Assembly (NCBI GenBank): GCA_031291325.1
Contig: JARLJG010000020.1
Location: 28,441 to 92,440 of the forward strand
Length of the DNA stretch: 64,000 nt
DNA from: Burkholderiaceae bacterium
GTDB lineage: Bacteria > Pseudomonadota > Gammaproteobacteria > Burkholderiales > Burkholderiaceae_D
Direction: 5' to 3'
The translations under genes were made by a program, and so were the position numbers. Numbering within the stretch: position 1 is the first letter of the stretch; each line of letters begins with the position of its first letter. Shown here piece after piece: positions 30,601 through 40,251 of this stretch. Under the pieces are notes generated by a model that searched no databases, had not been told where the DNA came from, and saw only the letters and a program-made list of their open reading frames with translations.

Positions 30601-32060
30601 CCACTCGCCGCTTTGGCGGCTCCGGCCTCGGATTGACGATTTGCCGGCGTCTGTGCGATTTGATGGATGGCGGCATCGAGTTGTCCAGCGCTTTGGGCGT
30701 GGGCAGTGAATTTTGCGTCAGCATTCCGCTGCGGATTGCCGGCGATCAGGAAGACCCGAAACGCTCGCGAAATGCGATGGGCGATCTGCGCATCTTGGTA
30801 GTCGACGACAACCGGACCAGCCGCGATTGTCTGCAGAAGACAGCCCAGGCATTGGGCTGGCAAGCCGATAACGCAGCTTGCGGCGCCGACGCGGTCGAAC
30901 TAGTGCGCATGGCCGAGCGCACCGGGCTTGCATTCGACGCGGTACTGGTCGATTGGCAGATGCCGGATATGGATGGCATTGCGACCATGCAGGCAATCCG
31001 CGCAATACTGCCGCCGGGGTCCTGCATGCCGATCATCTTGATGGTCAGTGCATTCGGCCGCGGCAAGTTGATGAATCTGACCGATGCGCCGCAAGCGGAT
31101 TTCATCTTGATTAAGCCGGTCACCACATGCAGCCTGTTCGATACGCTCCACGAATTGTTGACGCAAGGATCGAGTGGCAAGCAGATGGCCGCAGCCGATA
31201 GCGGCAAGCATGTGATGGAGCATCACCTGGAAGGTGTCAAAATACTGCTGGCCGAAGACAATACGATGAATCAGATTGTCGCAAAAGGAATGCTGGAGCA
31301 AGCCGGCGCCAGCGTCGATATCGTTGAAAACGGCCAATTGGCGGTCGATCTGCTGCGCGCCGCCCCCGAGCGCTATGCGATCGTGCTGATGGACGTGCAA
31401 ATGCCGGTGATGGATGGATTCGCCGCCACGCGATTGATCCGTAGCGCGCTTGGATCGACTGTGCCGGTGCTGGCCATGACCGCCGGCGTCACCGAGTCCG
31501 AACGCAAGCAATGCATCGCGGCTGGAATGGACGATTTCATTGCCAAGCCGATCGATCTTGGGCAAATGTTTGCAACCATTGCGCGCTTTCTGCCGGTGCG
31601 CAGGATTTCTGCATCGGTCATCGCGACGTCAGCAAGCGACCCGCGGCCGAATCGTCCCTCCGAGGGCGAACATACGGTGCTCGCCCTCGATCAATTGATC
31701 GAGGTTGCGGTCGGCAATGCCGCTTACCGGGATACGATCCTGGACTTGTTGCGGCGCATCGTCGACCGGGGCGCAGCGCCCATCGACGCGACGCGCCGTG
31801 CCTGGCGTGAGGGGCGCACGGCCGAAGCCGCGCGCATTTTGCACTCGCTCAGGGGCGAAGTGGGCACCTTGGGAGCCGAGCGCTTTGCGCAAGCCACGCG
31901 CGATGCCGAGCGGGCGATTGCGAACAACGACGCGCAACACATTGAGTCATTGCTGGACGCTGCCGAACGGGAACTGGAGGTGGCGTTGTCCGCCACCCGC
32001 GATTGGCTTGATCGGCATGTGGATGCCAATGGGGAGGCGGACGGCGAACAGGTGTCATAA
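27618..32060 (+). CDS. Large hybrid histidine kinase: MASE1-CHASE-PAS-HisKA-HATPase-REC-REC-HPt
   Basis: 1480-aa membrane phosphorelay kinase. Residues 1-300 form an eight-helix MASE1 domain (ASINASSVWPPSGIALAAIL is typical). A CHASE-type periplasmic sensor follows at about 350-600, flanked by membrane helices, then a PAS domain at about 670-790. HisKA has His822 in MSHELRTPMNA. The HATPase shows DTGIGM and GGSGLGL. The first receiver has Asp1112 (VDWQMPDMDG), the second Asp1259 (LMDVQMPVMDG). The HPt carries His1409 in LHSLRGEVG. GGAGG precedes ATG 27618. No output regulator lies beside it. Confidence 0.93.
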   Translation: MMAVVGTKDTVKWLAGVAGLAVIYYAAARLGLLFAFASINASSVWPPSGIALAAILLFGFRLWPGIFIGAFAANIAVFIANHVAGSLTTFIVSLAIASGNTLEAVVCALLVRYLIGRPLGLAKPTDIYKFVLTAVLAAALSAGIGAASLRLGQIAPPGIASWTIASIWWVGDTSGIFVVTPLLLAWGRGALPRPSVRSAIVVAASALVTGLILALIFGQHFAADGSNRWLAYLLLPCIGWAAYRYGQRGVTLVVAAVAGTAVWATTRGLGPFACGTLHDSLITLEIFIAICSVVGIVLAADISERIRIQRSSSSGKHAQSLLHWASMFVFLGMTIAAWHFISISTERRAEDRFNFIANDVKQRIDERMNAYEGLLHAGQGLFSASSGVERGEWTQFVEHLRIDRDFPGVLGMGYGKRIGAGEISALVADARADGLKDFHVWPPGEREEYVPVFYTEPLSAKNRRAFGYDMFSERVRHAAMIKARDSGDAAISGKVTLAQEDSNDAPPGFLMYVPVYRNGAAVSTREQRIAALEGYVYCPFRMNDLMTGIIGGSLPEVALRIYDGDNEDDAALMYASEPGSAHGIADYPNAFTLRKSISAVNDEKNWTLRITTLPAFEASIDRDKSHIVLIAGAMISLLFFGVVGNLTATRDTAKTLADEMTAALEDTNRTLHQSEQRFRLLTSRVKDYSILLLDPKGIVLTWNEGAERLTGYSEGEIIGRSFVCFYTDEDIAAGKPEKVLEHARRAGQDESTGWRKRKDGSMFFADTLMTALRDDQQRLIGFAKITRDITQEKRVEQELRSAIEQAESASRAKSEFVANMSHELRTPMNAVLGMTYLLGSSRLSSDQRKYLDMIRASGQSLLDILNDILDFSKIEAGRMELSNAEFRLGDVLDAIATIMSVNAGEKDLELAIGIEAAVPQMLVGDALRLQQIMINLVGNAIKFTESGEVSVLVDIAERTGDVVKLRLRVRDTGIGMSPEQQARLFSPFTQADSSTTRRFGGSGLGLTICRRLCDLMDGGIELSSALGVGSEFCVSIPLRIAGDQEDPKRSRNAMGDLRILVVDDNRTSRDCLQKTAQALGWQADNAACGADAVELVRMAERTGLAFDAVLVDWQMPDMDGIATMQAIRAILPPGSCMPIILMVSAFGRGKLMNLTDAPQADFILIKPVTTCSLFDTLHELLTQGSSGKQMAAADSGKHVMEHHLEGVKILLAEDNTMNQIVAKGMLEQAGASVDIVENGQLAVDLLRAAPERYAIVLMDVQMPVMDGFAATRLIRSALGSTVPVLAMTAGVTESERKQCIAAGMDDFIAKPIDLGQMFATIARFLPVRRISASVIATSASDPRPNRPSEGEHTVLALDQLIEVAVGNAAYRDTILDLLRRIVDRGAAPIDATRRAWREGRTAEAARILHSLRGEVGTLGAERFAQATRDAERAIANNDAQHIESLLDAAERELEVALSATRDWLDRHVDANGEADGEQVS

Positions 32061-32076
32061 GCGTGCGCCGCCGCTA

Positions 32077-34323
32077 TCATTTGCGCCCGCCGCGCAGCGC
32101 CTGCGCGGTCAACTTGCGCGGATTGCTTGGTCGCGTCGATGCGCGCGCAGGCGTGCGCACGACTGCGGCGCCCGGACGCGGCTTGTTTTGCCCGAATTTC
32201 TTCGCCAGTTTATCGGGGCCGGGTGTTTCCTTGCGCCGTTCGACCGCTGCCAGTGACGCGCTCGGCGTGTGACGCGGCACCAGATGCCGCTCGCTGCTGC
32301 CGATCAAATCGCCGCGTCCCATGCGCAGCAAGCCTTCGCGCAGGATTTCCCAGTTTTCCGGATCATGGTAGCGCAGGAAGGCCTTGTGCAGACGGCGAAT
32401 TTTGCCGGTGCGCACGGTTTCCACCGCTTCCGAATCGGCAGTCACCTTGTGCAGCGGATTCTTGCGGCTGTGATACATCGCGGTCGCCAGCGCCATCGGC
32501 GTCGGCATGAAATTCTGCACCTGATCGAGGCGAAAATTGTTTTTCTTCAGCCACAGCGCCAGGTTCAACATATCTTCATCGGTGGTGCCGGGGTGCGCCG
32601 CGATGAAGTACGGAATCAGGTATTGCTCCTTGCCGGCTTCTTTCGAATAGCGGTCGAACAATTCCTTGAATTGATCGTAGGCGCCCATGCCGGGCTTCAT
32701 CATCTTCGACAGCGGCCCGGCTTCGGAATGCTCGGGTGCGATCTTCAGCAGGCCGCCGACATGGTGGGTCACCAGTTCCTTCACGTATTCGGGCGAGCGC
32801 ACCGCCAGGTCGTAGCGCAGCCCGGAACTCACCAGGATCTTTTTGATGCCGGGAATCGCCCGCGCCTTGCGGTACAACTGGATCAGCTTGCTGTGATCGG
32901 TGCCGAGATTGGAGCAGATGCTCGGATATACGCATGACAGGCGGCGGCAGGATTGCTCGATCTTCTTGTCCTTGCACGCCAGTCGGTACATGTTGGCGGT
33001 CGGGCCGCCCAGGTCGGAAATGGTGCCGGTGAAGCCTTTTGTTTTATCGCGGATCAGTTCGATTTCGCGCAGGATCGACGGTTCCGAACGGCTCTGGATG
33101 ATCCGTCCCTCATGTTCGGTAATCGAGCAGAACGTGCAGCCGCCGAAACAGCCGCGCATGATATTCACCGAGAAACGAATCATTTCCCAGGCCGGGATAG
33201 CCGCCTTGCCATAGCTTGGATGCGGCGCGCGCGCATAGGGCATGTCATACACGCCATCCATCTCGTCCATCGCCAGCGGCAACGGCGGCGGATTGAGCCA
33301 GACGTCGCGTTCGCCATGCGCCTGCACCAGCGCGCGCGCGTTGCCGGGGTTCGATTCCAGATGGAACACCCGCGATGCATGCGCGTACAGCACCGGGTCG
33401 TCCTTGATTACATCATAAGAGGGCAGGCGCACCACGGTTTTTTCGCGCTGTTCCTGCAATGCGGCCTGCCGCTCTTCGCGGCTCAAGATCGACACCGGCT
33501 TTGCGACCGGCGCGGCGGCATTGCCGCTGTCGGTGGCGCAGGTGGCAACTTCCTTCGACTTCATTTCATACGGATCCGGGTGCGGCTCGATGCGGCCCGG
33601 CGTATCGACGCGGGTCGAATTGGCTTCGCTCCAGTCGGCAGCGGGTTTCCAGCCGGACGGCACCATGAAAGCGGTGCCGCGCAGATCGCGGATGGCCTTG
33701 ATCGATTCGCCGGCGGCAACGCGGTGCGTCAACTCGACCAACGCGCGTTCGGCGTTGCCGAACAACAGGATATCGGCTTTGGAATCCGGCAATACCGAGC
33801 GCCGCACCTTGTCGGACCAGTAATCGTAATGGGCGATGCGGCGCAGGCTGGCCTCGATGCTGCCGATCACGATTTGGCTGTCCGGATAAGCTTCGCGTGC
33901 GCGCTGCGCATACACCACCAACGCGCGGTCGGGCCGCTTGTGCGGATCGCCGTTCGGCGTATAGGCATCCTCCGAGCGGATTTTGCGTTCCGAGGTATAG
34001 CGATTGACCATCGAATCCATATTTCCGGCGGTGATGCCGAAATACAAATTCGGCTTGCCGAGCGCGCGGAAAGCATCGGCCGACAGCCAGTCCGGCTGGC
34101 TGATGATGCCAACCCGGAAACCTTGTGCTTCCAGCAAGCGCCCCACCAGCGCCATGCCGAAGCTTGGATGGTCGATATAGGCATCGCCGGTCACCAGGAT
34201 CACATCGCAACTATCCCAGCCGAGCGCGTCCATTTCTGCCTTCGACATAGGCAAAAAGCGCGCCGGTTTGACCATGTCCGGTCGGTGGCGGGGATAGGAA
34301 AACAGGTTTTTAGGCGATTGCAT
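32077..34323 (-). CDS. YgiQ-family radical SAM protein
   Basis: 748-aa UPF0313/YgiQ protein, full length. The radical-SAM cluster motif is CFGGCTFC within [20 protein letters not shown]. The N-terminus has [20 protein letters not shown] and the middle [20 protein letters not shown], both family hallmarks. The C-terminal tail is basic and Pro/Arg-rich. The reaction is unknown. It is convergent with the large kinase and divergent from the SOS cassette. The gene carries strong antisense open frames, which I treat as shadows. Confidence 0.93.
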   Translation of the reverse strand: MQSPKNLFSYPRHRPDMVKPARFLPMSKAEMDALGWDSCDVILVTGDAYIDHPSFGMALVGRLLEAQGFRVGIISQPDWLSADAFRALGKPNLYFGITAGNMDSMVNRYTSERKIRSEDAYTPNGDPHKRPDRALVVYAQRAREAYPDSQIVIGSIEASLRRIAHYDYWSDKVRRSVLPDSKADILLFGNAERALVELTHRVAAGESIKAIRDLRGTAFMVPSGWKPAADWSEANSTRVDTPGRIEPHPDPYEMKSKEVATCATDSGNAAAPVAKPVSILSREERQAALQEQREKTVVRLPSYDVIKDDPVLYAHASRVFHLESNPGNARALVQAHGERDVWLNPPPLPLAMDEMDGVYDMPYARAPHPSYGKAAIPAWEMIRFSVNIMRGCFGGCTFCSITEHEGRIIQSRSEPSILREIELIRDKTKGFTGTISDLGGPTANMYRLACKDKKIEQSCRRLSCVYPSICSNLGTDHSKLIQLYRKARAIPGIKKILVSSGLRYDLAVRSPEYVKELVTHHVGGLLKIAPEHSEAGPLSKMMKPGMGAYDQFKELFDRYSKEAGKEQYLIPYFIAAHPGTTDEDMLNLALWLKKNNFRLDQVQNFMPTPMALATAMYHSRKNPLHKVTADSEAVETVRTGKIRRLHKAFLRYHDPENWEILREGLLRMGRGDLIGSSERHLVPRHTPSASLAAVERRKETPGPDKLAKKFGQNKPRPGAAVVRTPARASTRPSNPRKLTAQALRGGRK

Positions 34324-34457
34324 GATGACAGAATAGTCCAGGTGACCCGTCGAGCAAGAGCGGGTGAAGCGAACCCATCAGTATGACAGGTTTTGCTTTA
34401 GCATGCATTTGGCGTTGAATTGCGATTCTTGATTTAAACGTGCATTCGTCCAAAATA

Positions 34458-34477
34458 TACTGTATATTTATCCAGTA
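34458..34477 (+). promoter_or_regulatory. LexA box upstream of imuA
   Basis: TACTGTATATTTATCCAGTA matches the Escherichia coli-type consensus (TACTGTATATATATACAGTA) at 18 of 20 positions, including CTGT and CAG of the two half-sites. It lies 50 bp before imuA, as expected for SOS control of imuA-imuB-dnaE2. Confidence 0.9.
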
Positions 34478-34527
34478 TAAAACAACCAAAAACGATCAAG
34501 TGATCCATTACTCTAGCCGAGATTGCC

Positions 34528-35334
34528 GTGCCATCTTACCCATCCACATCCTCGCCGGAGGAGCGCCGTTCCTCCGCGCATTTGCTGGCGGCATCGCTGC
34601 CGCATGCGCTGTGGCGCGGCGATACGATGGGGTCTTACCGCGCCAGTGGCCGGTCGACCGGCTACGCGGCGCTGGATAAGGAGTTGCCTGGCGGCGGCTG
34701 GCCGCCTTCGGTATTGACCGAGTTGCTATGGTCGCAACAGGGCAGCGGCGAATTCCGCTTGCTGGCCCCGACTTTGCGGGCCTTGTCGGCGGCTGGCGAA
34801 ACGATCGTGCTGCTGGCGCCGCCGCATCGGGTGTTTGCCCCGGCCTTGGCGCAAATCGGCATCGATATCCGACACTTGCTGCTGGTGCAGTCGGAGAAAC
34901 CTGCGGATCGCCTGTGGGCGGTCGAGCAAGTGTTGAAAAGCGCCAGTTTCGGCGCCTTGCTGTGCTGGTTGCCGCAAGCCCGGCCAGATCACTTGCGGCG
35001 CTTGCAATTGGCGGCTGGCAATAGCGAAGGCCTGGCTTTCGTGTTCCGTCCGGCGGCGGCGCAACTGGAATCGTCGCCCGCGCCGTTGCGCCTGCTCTGC
35101 AAGGCAGCGCCTGCGGGGCAGATTTCCTTGGAGATATTCAAGCGGCGCGGGCCGGTCGCGGCAGCGCCCGTATTGGTGACGCCGCAATTGCCGGCGGTCA
35201 TTGTGCATGCGCTGCAGCGGCGGCAAGCGCCTGCGCCTTCTTCATCTACCTTGCCTAAAGAATTTTCTCATGTTGTGGATCGCCCTTTATCTGCCGCAAT
35301 TGCCGCTGGACCTGGCATATCGTCGCTGGCCTGA
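34528..35334 (+). CDS. imuA: Translesion synthesis-associated protein ImuA
   Basis: 268-aa RecA-fold/SulA-related protein that works with ImuB and DnaE2 in SOS mutagenesis. The pattern STGYAALDKELPGGGWPPSVLTELL is characteristic of the proteobacterial ImuA N-terminus. The core keeps LLAPPHRVFAPALAQ and LLCWLPQARPDHLRRLQLA. The start is GTG 34528. The gene is 50 bp downstream of the LexA box and overlaps imuB by 65 bases, so expression is damage-induced and co-translated. Confidence 0.92.
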   Translation: MPSYPSTSSPEERRSSAHLLAASLPHALWRGDTMGSYRASGRSTGYAALDKELPGGGWPPSVLTELLWSQQGSGEFRLLAPTLRALSAAGETIVLLAPPHRVFAPALAQIGIDIRHLLLVQSEKPADRLWAVEQVLKSASFGALLCWLPQARPDHLRRLQLAAGNSEGLAFVFRPAAAQLESSPAPLRLLCKAAPAGQISLEIFKRRGPVAAAPVLVTPQLPAVIVHALQRRQAPAPSSSTLPKEFSHVVDRPLSAAIAAGPGISSLA

Positions 35335-36766
35335 GGCTTTGCACGATAGCCTCGATCGCACTGTGCGGATCGTGGTGGCCGAAGCCAAGCGCATCCGCTG
35401 GGCGAATCCCTGCGCGCGCGATGCCGGGATCGCCATCGGCATGCAGGAAAGCAGCGCCCACGCGCGGGCGGGCGATGTCGTCGTCGTGGCGCGCGACCTT
35501 GCTGCCGAAGCGCGCGCGGTGATCGAAGCGGCATTGTGGACGCTGCACTTCACGCCGCAAGTAAGCTTGCAGGCGGAGGGCGTGCTGCTGGAAGTGGCGG
35601 CCAGCGTGCGCCTGTTCGGCGGGCGCGACAACCTGCTGCAAAGCGTGCGCGCAGGCGTTTATGAGCTAGGTCTGACCCCGCAACTGGCGCTGGCGCCGAC
35701 CGCGACCGCTGCCTGGCTGTTGGCGCAACAGGCCGATGCGCTGTATGCCGACGCGGAGTCGTGCGCCGCCATGCTGGATCGCTTGCCGGTGCATCTGCTG
35801 CAATCGGTGCAGGCGCATCTGGATACGCTGCAAGCAATCGGCTGCCAACAGATCGGGCAATTGCGCAATTTGCCGCGTCCCGGCATTACGAGGCGCTTCG
35901 GCGCGGCGGTGCTGACCGAGCTCGATACCGCCTTCGGCAGCGAGCCGGAAGCGCGGGCCTGGTACGAGCCGCCCGAGACCTTTTTTGCGCGGCTGGAGTT
36001 GCCGGCGCGGGTCGATAGCACCGAGGCCTTGCTGTTTGCAGCGCGCCGCCTGCTGCTGCAAATGACCGGCTGGCTGGTGGCACGGCATGCTGCGGTAGCG
36101 CGCTTTTCCCTGCTGCTGCATCACGAAACGCTGCGCCATCGCGAGAACACCACCACCACGGTGACCATTGCGCTGGGCAGCGCCAGCCGCGACCTCGCGC
36201 ATTTGACGCTGCTGCTGCAAGAGCATCTGGCCAAGCTGACGCTGGCCGCATCGGTCATTGAATTGAGCCTGCAAGCCGAACAAATCGTGCCACTGGCCGC
36301 GCCGAATAGCGAATTATTCCCGACCACGGCGAGCCAGACCGAATCGCTGGGGCGCTTGATCGAGCGCCTGGCCAGCCGCCTGGGAGAAGACGCGATCAGC
36401 CGCTTTGCGCTGGCCGCCGACCACCGCCCGGAACGCAGTTCGACGCGCAGTCCGGCCCTCTCCGCGACGCCATCCCGCAATGCCCGTTCCGAGGCGTTGA
36501 ACGCAGCTTTCCCGACGCGCCCAAGCTGGCTGCTGGCGCAACCGATCCCTTTGCTGATCCGCCAGCACAAGCCGTTCTATCAAAGCAGCTTGAGCCTGCT
36601 GGCCGGGCCGGAACGGATCGAAGCCGGCTGGTGGGACGATGCGCTGGCCACGCGCGACTATTTCATCGCCCGCAACGACGCGCATCTGCTGTTGTGGATT
36701 TACCGCGAAAGGCAGGTGACGCAAGAGGGCGAGCCTGTCTGGTTTTTGCATGGATTTTTTGCTTGA
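35270..36766 (+). CDS. imuB: Y-family polymerase-like protein ImuB
   Basis: 498-aa Y-family polymerase homologue that acts as the hub of the ImuA-ImuB-DnaE2 mutasome. The N-terminus LWIALYLPQLPLDLAYRR and the segment LLEVAASVRLFGG lie where true Y-family enzymes carry metal-binding acidic residues. These are missing, as in other ImuB proteins, so it is expected to be catalytically inactive. The C-terminal GPERIEAGWWDDA motif is conserved. ATG 35270 lies inside imuA; the frame opens earlier at 35201 but the extra residues are not family-like. Confidence 0.93.
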   Translation: MLWIALYLPQLPLDLAYRRWPEALHDSLDRTVRIVVAEAKRIRWANPCARDAGIAIGMQESSAHARAGDVVVVARDLAAEARAVIEAALWTLHFTPQVSLQAEGVLLEVAASVRLFGGRDNLLQSVRAGVYELGLTPQLALAPTATAAWLLAQQADALYADAESCAAMLDRLPVHLLQSVQAHLDTLQAIGCQQIGQLRNLPRPGITRRFGAAVLTELDTAFGSEPEARAWYEPPETFFARLELPARVDSTEALLFAARRLLLQMTGWLVARHAAVARFSLLLHHETLRHRENTTTTVTIALGSASRDLAHLTLLLQEHLAKLTLAASVIELSLQAEQIVPLAAPNSELFPTTASQTESLGRLIERLASRLGEDAISRFALAADHRPERSSTRSPALSATPSRNARSEALNAAFPTRPSWLLAQPIPLLIRQHKPFYQSSLSLLAGPERIEAGWWDDALATRDYFIARNDAHLLLWIYRERQVTQEGEPVWFLHGFFA

Positions 36767-36784
36767 GCAGCATGATGTTTTCTG

Positions 36785-36981
36785 TTTATCCGAGTATTTT
36801 GTGGATCAAGATAATTTGGCTCGTGGCACAAATCTCCGTCATTCCCGCGCAGGCGGGAATCCATAGAGAGGTAATTGATGACACTGGCTTATGGATTCCC
36901 GCCTGCGCGGGAATGACGGAGGGATGATTTTTGCCAAACCTGCGTAAATGAGTCCTTTTTTCTATAAAAAATCGGAACAAT
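36785..36981 (+). repeat. Palindromic dRS3-like repeat element, copy B (imuB-dnaE2 gap)
   Basis: The core 36834-36921 is a long inverted repeat. Each arm contains a perfect dRS3 unit, ATTCCC-N8-GGGAAT, at 36841-36860 and 36895-36914. The left flank GTTTATCCGAGTATTTTGTGG and the right flank AAAAAATCGGAACAATC match the ends of copy C. The two ends are themselves imperfect inverted repeats (GTTC/T..CCGA..TTTT against GTTCCGATTTTT). It fills almost the whole gap between imuB and dnaE2. Confidence 0.85.
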
Positions 36982-36982
36982 C

Positions 36983-39900
36983 ATGTACTCCATACTGCCG
37001 GCCTATGCCGAATTACACTGCTTGTCCAATTTCACTTTTCTAAGAGGCGCATCGCACCCCGAAGAACTGGTCGAACGCGCCTTCAATCTCGGATACGGCA
37101 GCCTGGCGATCACCGACGAGTGCTCGCTGGCCGGCGTGGTGCGCGCGCATGTCGAAGCCAGGAAGCAGGGTTTGCACCTGATCCTCGGCAGCGAGATGAT
37201 CTTGTCGTGTGGTTTGAAGCTGGTGCTGCTGGCGATGCATCGGGACGGTTACGGCAACCTGTCCGAATGGATCACTCTCGGGCGCTGCCGCACCGTCAAA
37301 GGCAGCTACGATGTGCGGCGCGCCGATATCGGCGCACCCTTGACGCCTGGCGAGCCGTGCGGCTCCGCGCATCTGCGCGGCTTGCCGGATTGCATTGCGC
37401 TGTTCGTGCCCGATCATCGCGCCGACGAGGCAAGCTTGCATGAGCAAGCGGGCTGGGTTGCCGCCACCTTTCCGGGGCGTGCCTGGATCGCGCTGGAGTT
37501 GCTGCATCGGCTTGACGACGATTGCCGGCAAGAGCGCTTGACTGCGTTGTCGCAACGGCACGGCTTGCCGCTGGTCGCCAGCGGCGACGTCCACATGCAT
37601 GTGCGCTCGCGCAAGCCCTTGCAGGATACGCTGACCGCGATCCGGTTCGGCCAACCCTTGAGCGAATGCGGACTGGCCTTGCAGCCGAATGCCGAGCAGC
37701 ATTTGCGGCAGCGCCTGCGCCTGGCGCAAATTTATCCGCCCGCTTGCCTGCAGCAGACGCAGGCAATCGCCAAGCTATGCACATTCTCGCTGGAGGAATT
37801 GCGCTACCAATATCCCGAAGAAATCGTGCCGGTCGGCGAATCGATGAGCGCCTATTTGCGCCGCCTCACCTACGAAGGCGCGGTGACGCGCTTCCCGCTG
37901 GGGATACCGGCCAATGTGCAAGAGCAGGTCGAGAACGAACTGGCGCTGATCGCCGATCTGTCTTACGAGCCGTACTTCCTGACCGTGCACGACATCGTGC
38001 GCTTTGCGCGCAGCCAGCGCATCCTGTGCCAGGGGCGCGGCTCGGCGGCCAATTCGGCAGTGTGCTATTGCCTCGGCATTACCGAAGTCGATCCGGCCCG
38101 CACCCAGGTCTTGTTCGAGCGCTTTATTTCAAAGGAGCGCAACGAACCGCCGGATATCGATGTCGATTTCGAGCACGAGCGGCGCGAAGAAGTGATGCAA
38201 TACATCTACCGAAAATATGGCCGCCATCGGGCCGCGTTGACAGCGGCCTTGATTACCTACCGCCCGCGCTCCGCGCTCAAGGATGTCGGCAAGGCGCTGG
38301 GCATGGATTTCGACAGCCTGAACCGGCTCTCGAAATTGCATCAATGGTGGGATGGCCGCAAACTCAGCAGCGAGCGCCTGCAGGAAAACGGCCTCGACCC
38401 GGACGCGCCGATAGTGCAAAAACTGCGTGAGTTGACGCAAACCCTGATCGGCTTTCCGCGCCACCTGTCGCAGCACAGCGGCGGCTTCGTGATCGCGCGC
38501 GACAGCCTGGCGCGCCTGGTGCCGATCGAAAACGCGGCAATGGCCGAGCGCAACGTGATCCAGTGGGACAAGGACGATCTGGATGCGATGGGCTTGCTCA
38601 AGATCGACGTGCTGGCGCTGGGCATGCTGTCGGCAATCCGCCGCGCGCTCGACCTGATCGGCATGCGGCGCGGCGAAACATTCGGCATGCAGGACGTGCC
38701 GGCGGAGGACCTCGCCACCTACAAGATGATTTCCAAGGCCGATACGGTCGGCGTATTCCAGATCGAATCGCGCGCGCAAATGTCGATGCTGCCGCGTCTG
38801 CGGCCGGAGAAATTCTACGACCTGGTGATCGAAGTCGCCATCGTGCGGCCAGGGCCGATCCAGGGCGGCATGGTGCATCCCTACCTGAAGCGGCGGCAGG
38901 GATTGGAGCCGGTCGATTACCCCAGCGCGGCAGTGCAGCAGGTGCTGGAGCGCACGCTTGGCATCCCGATTTTTCAGGAACAGGTGATGCAGATCGCGAT
39001 GGTGGCCGCCGGCTTCAGCGGCGGCGAGGCCGACGATTTGCGCCGTTCGATGGCAGCCTGGAAGCGCAAGGGCGGGGTGGAGAAATTCCACGACAAGCTC
39101 ATCAACGGCATGCTGGAGCGCGGTTATCAAGAGGATTTCGCCAAGCGCATCTTCAAGCAGATCGAAGGCTTCGGCGAATACGGTTTCCCGGAATCGCATG
39201 CCGCCAGTTTTGCGCTGCTGGTGTATGTCTCGGCGTGGATCAAGCGGCACGAACCGGCGGCATTCCTGGCGGCGCTGCTCAATTCGCAGCCGATGGGTTT
39301 TTATTCGCCGTCGCAACTGGTGCAGGACGCCAAGCGGCACCAGGTCGAAGTGCGCGCCGCTGATGTGACGATCAGCGATTGGGATTGCACGCTGGAAGAA
39401 ATCGCGACCGCAGCGCAGCCCGCCGTGCGGCTCGGGTTGCGCCTGCTGAAAGGCTTGGCCGGCGGCGCGGTGGAACGCATCGCCGATGCACGCGCGATGC
39501 GGCCATTCGACAGCGTCGACGACTTGAGGCGGCGCGCCGAATTATCGTCCGACGATTTGCAGGCCCTGGCGCGCGCCAACGCGCTGCTGTCGTTAAGCGG
39601 GCATCGACGCCAGGCCGCCTGGCAAGTGGCCGGCATGCAGGCGATGCCGGCCTTGCTCAAGGACGCGCCGATAGAAGAAGCGCCGCTCATCCTGCCGCCC
39701 GCCTCGGAAGGGCAGGAAATCGTCGCCGACTACGCCAACCTCGGCCTGACCCTGCACCGCCATCCGCTGGCCTTGCTGCGCCCGCAGTTGCGCAAGATGA
39801 ACCTGTCGAGCGCGCTGGAACTGCGATCCTTCCCCGACCGCAAGCTGGCCCGCACCACAGGCCTGGTCACCGTGCGCCAGCGCCCGCAAACTGCCAACGG

Positions 39901-40123
39901 CACGCTATTCGTGACCCTGGAAGACGAAACCGGCAACACCAACGTCATCGTCTGGCCGGCGCTATTGGAGCAGCAGCGCAAGGAGATATTGAATGCGCGC
40001 CTGATGACGGTCTACGGCATCTGGCAGCGCGAAGGAAGCGTCACCCATCTGGTGGCGAAACGGGTGGTCGATCATTCGGCGATGCTGGGGATGTTGAGCG
40101 TGGGGGCGCGGAATTTTCATTGA
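36983..40123 (+). CDS. dnaE2: Error-prone DNA polymerase DnaE2 (ImuC)
   Basis: 1046-aa C-family polymerase that performs SOS translesion synthesis. The PHP domain begins YAELHCLSNFTFLRGASHP, the DnaE2-type N-terminus. The palm carries catalytic acids in PPDIDVDFEHERREEV. The fingers show PIFQEQVMQIAM, and an OB-fold segment occurs at the end (TTGLVTVRQRPQTANGTLFVTLED). It lacks the long C-terminus of replicative DnaE. It follows imuB after 216 bp occupied by repeat copy B; its ribosome-binding site CGGAACAATC is the repeat's terminal sequence. Transcription is presumably still driven from the LexA-regulated imuA promoter. Confidence 0.95.
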   Translation: MYSILPAYAELHCLSNFTFLRGASHPEELVERAFNLGYGSLAITDECSLAGVVRAHVEARKQGLHLILGSEMILSCGLKLVLLAMHRDGYGNLSEWITLGRCRTVKGSYDVRRADIGAPLTPGEPCGSAHLRGLPDCIALFVPDHRADEASLHEQAGWVAATFPGRAWIALELLHRLDDDCRQERLTALSQRHGLPLVASGDVHMHVRSRKPLQDTLTAIRFGQPLSECGLALQPNAEQHLRQRLRLAQIYPPACLQQTQAIAKLCTFSLEELRYQYPEEIVPVGESMSAYLRRLTYEGAVTRFPLGIPANVQEQVENELALIADLSYEPYFLTVHDIVRFARSQRILCQGRGSAANSAVCYCLGITEVDPARTQVLFERFISKERNEPPDIDVDFEHERREEVMQYIYRKYGRHRAALTAALITYRPRSALKDVGKALGMDFDSLNRLSKLHQWWDGRKLSSERLQENGLDPDAPIVQKLRELTQTLIGFPRHLSQHSGGFVIARDSLARLVPIENAAMAERNVIQWDKDDLDAMGLLKIDVLALGMLSAIRRALDLIGMRRGETFGMQDVPAEDLATYKMISKADTVGVFQIESRAQMSMLPRLRPEKFYDLVIEVAIVRPGPIQGGMVHPYLKRRQGLEPVDYPSAAVQQVLERTLGIPIFQEQVMQIAMVAAGFSGGEADDLRRSMAAWKRKGGVEKFHDKLINGMLERGYQEDFAKRIFKQIEGFGEYGFPESHAASFALLVYVSAWIKRHEPAAFLAALLNSQPMGFYSPSQLVQDAKRHQVEVRAADVTISDWDCTLEEIATAAQPAVRLGLRLLKGLAGGAVERIADARAMRPFDSVDDLRRRAELSSDDLQALARANALLSLSGHRRQAAWQVAGMQAMPALLKDAPIEEAPLILPPASEGQEIVADYANLGLTLHRHPLALLRPQLRKMNLSSALELRSFPDRKLARTTGLVTVRQRPQTANGTLFVTLEDETGNTNVIVWPALLEQQRKEILNARLMTVYGIWQREGSVTHLVAKRVVDHSAMLGMLSVGARNFH

Positions 40124-40251
40124 GATGCCGATTTGCCGGCATTGCTCCCGCCATTGGAAGAAATTTTGCTAGTCGTCCCGTATTTTACGGACCGCGCGAC
40201 GGAGTTTGTCGAAGCGGTCCGCAAATTGACATTGCGCGAGACGGTATCGGC

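Noticed and set aside
28773..30863. 696-codon antisense frame inside the large hybrid kinase gene
   Set aside because: Same cause as above; the plus strand holds continuous CHASE, PAS and HisKA domains and the antisense product has no recognisable domain.
32953..34386. 477-codon plus-strand frame opposite the YgiQ gene
   Set aside because: The YgiQ product is full length with its radical-SAM motif; the opposite frame shows only bias-driven, family-less sequence.
40124..40251. Terminator between dnaE2 and the TorF-type gene
   Set aside because: A 6-bp hairpin (ATGCCG/CGGCAT at 40125-40142) is present but short and lacks a T-run on either strand.
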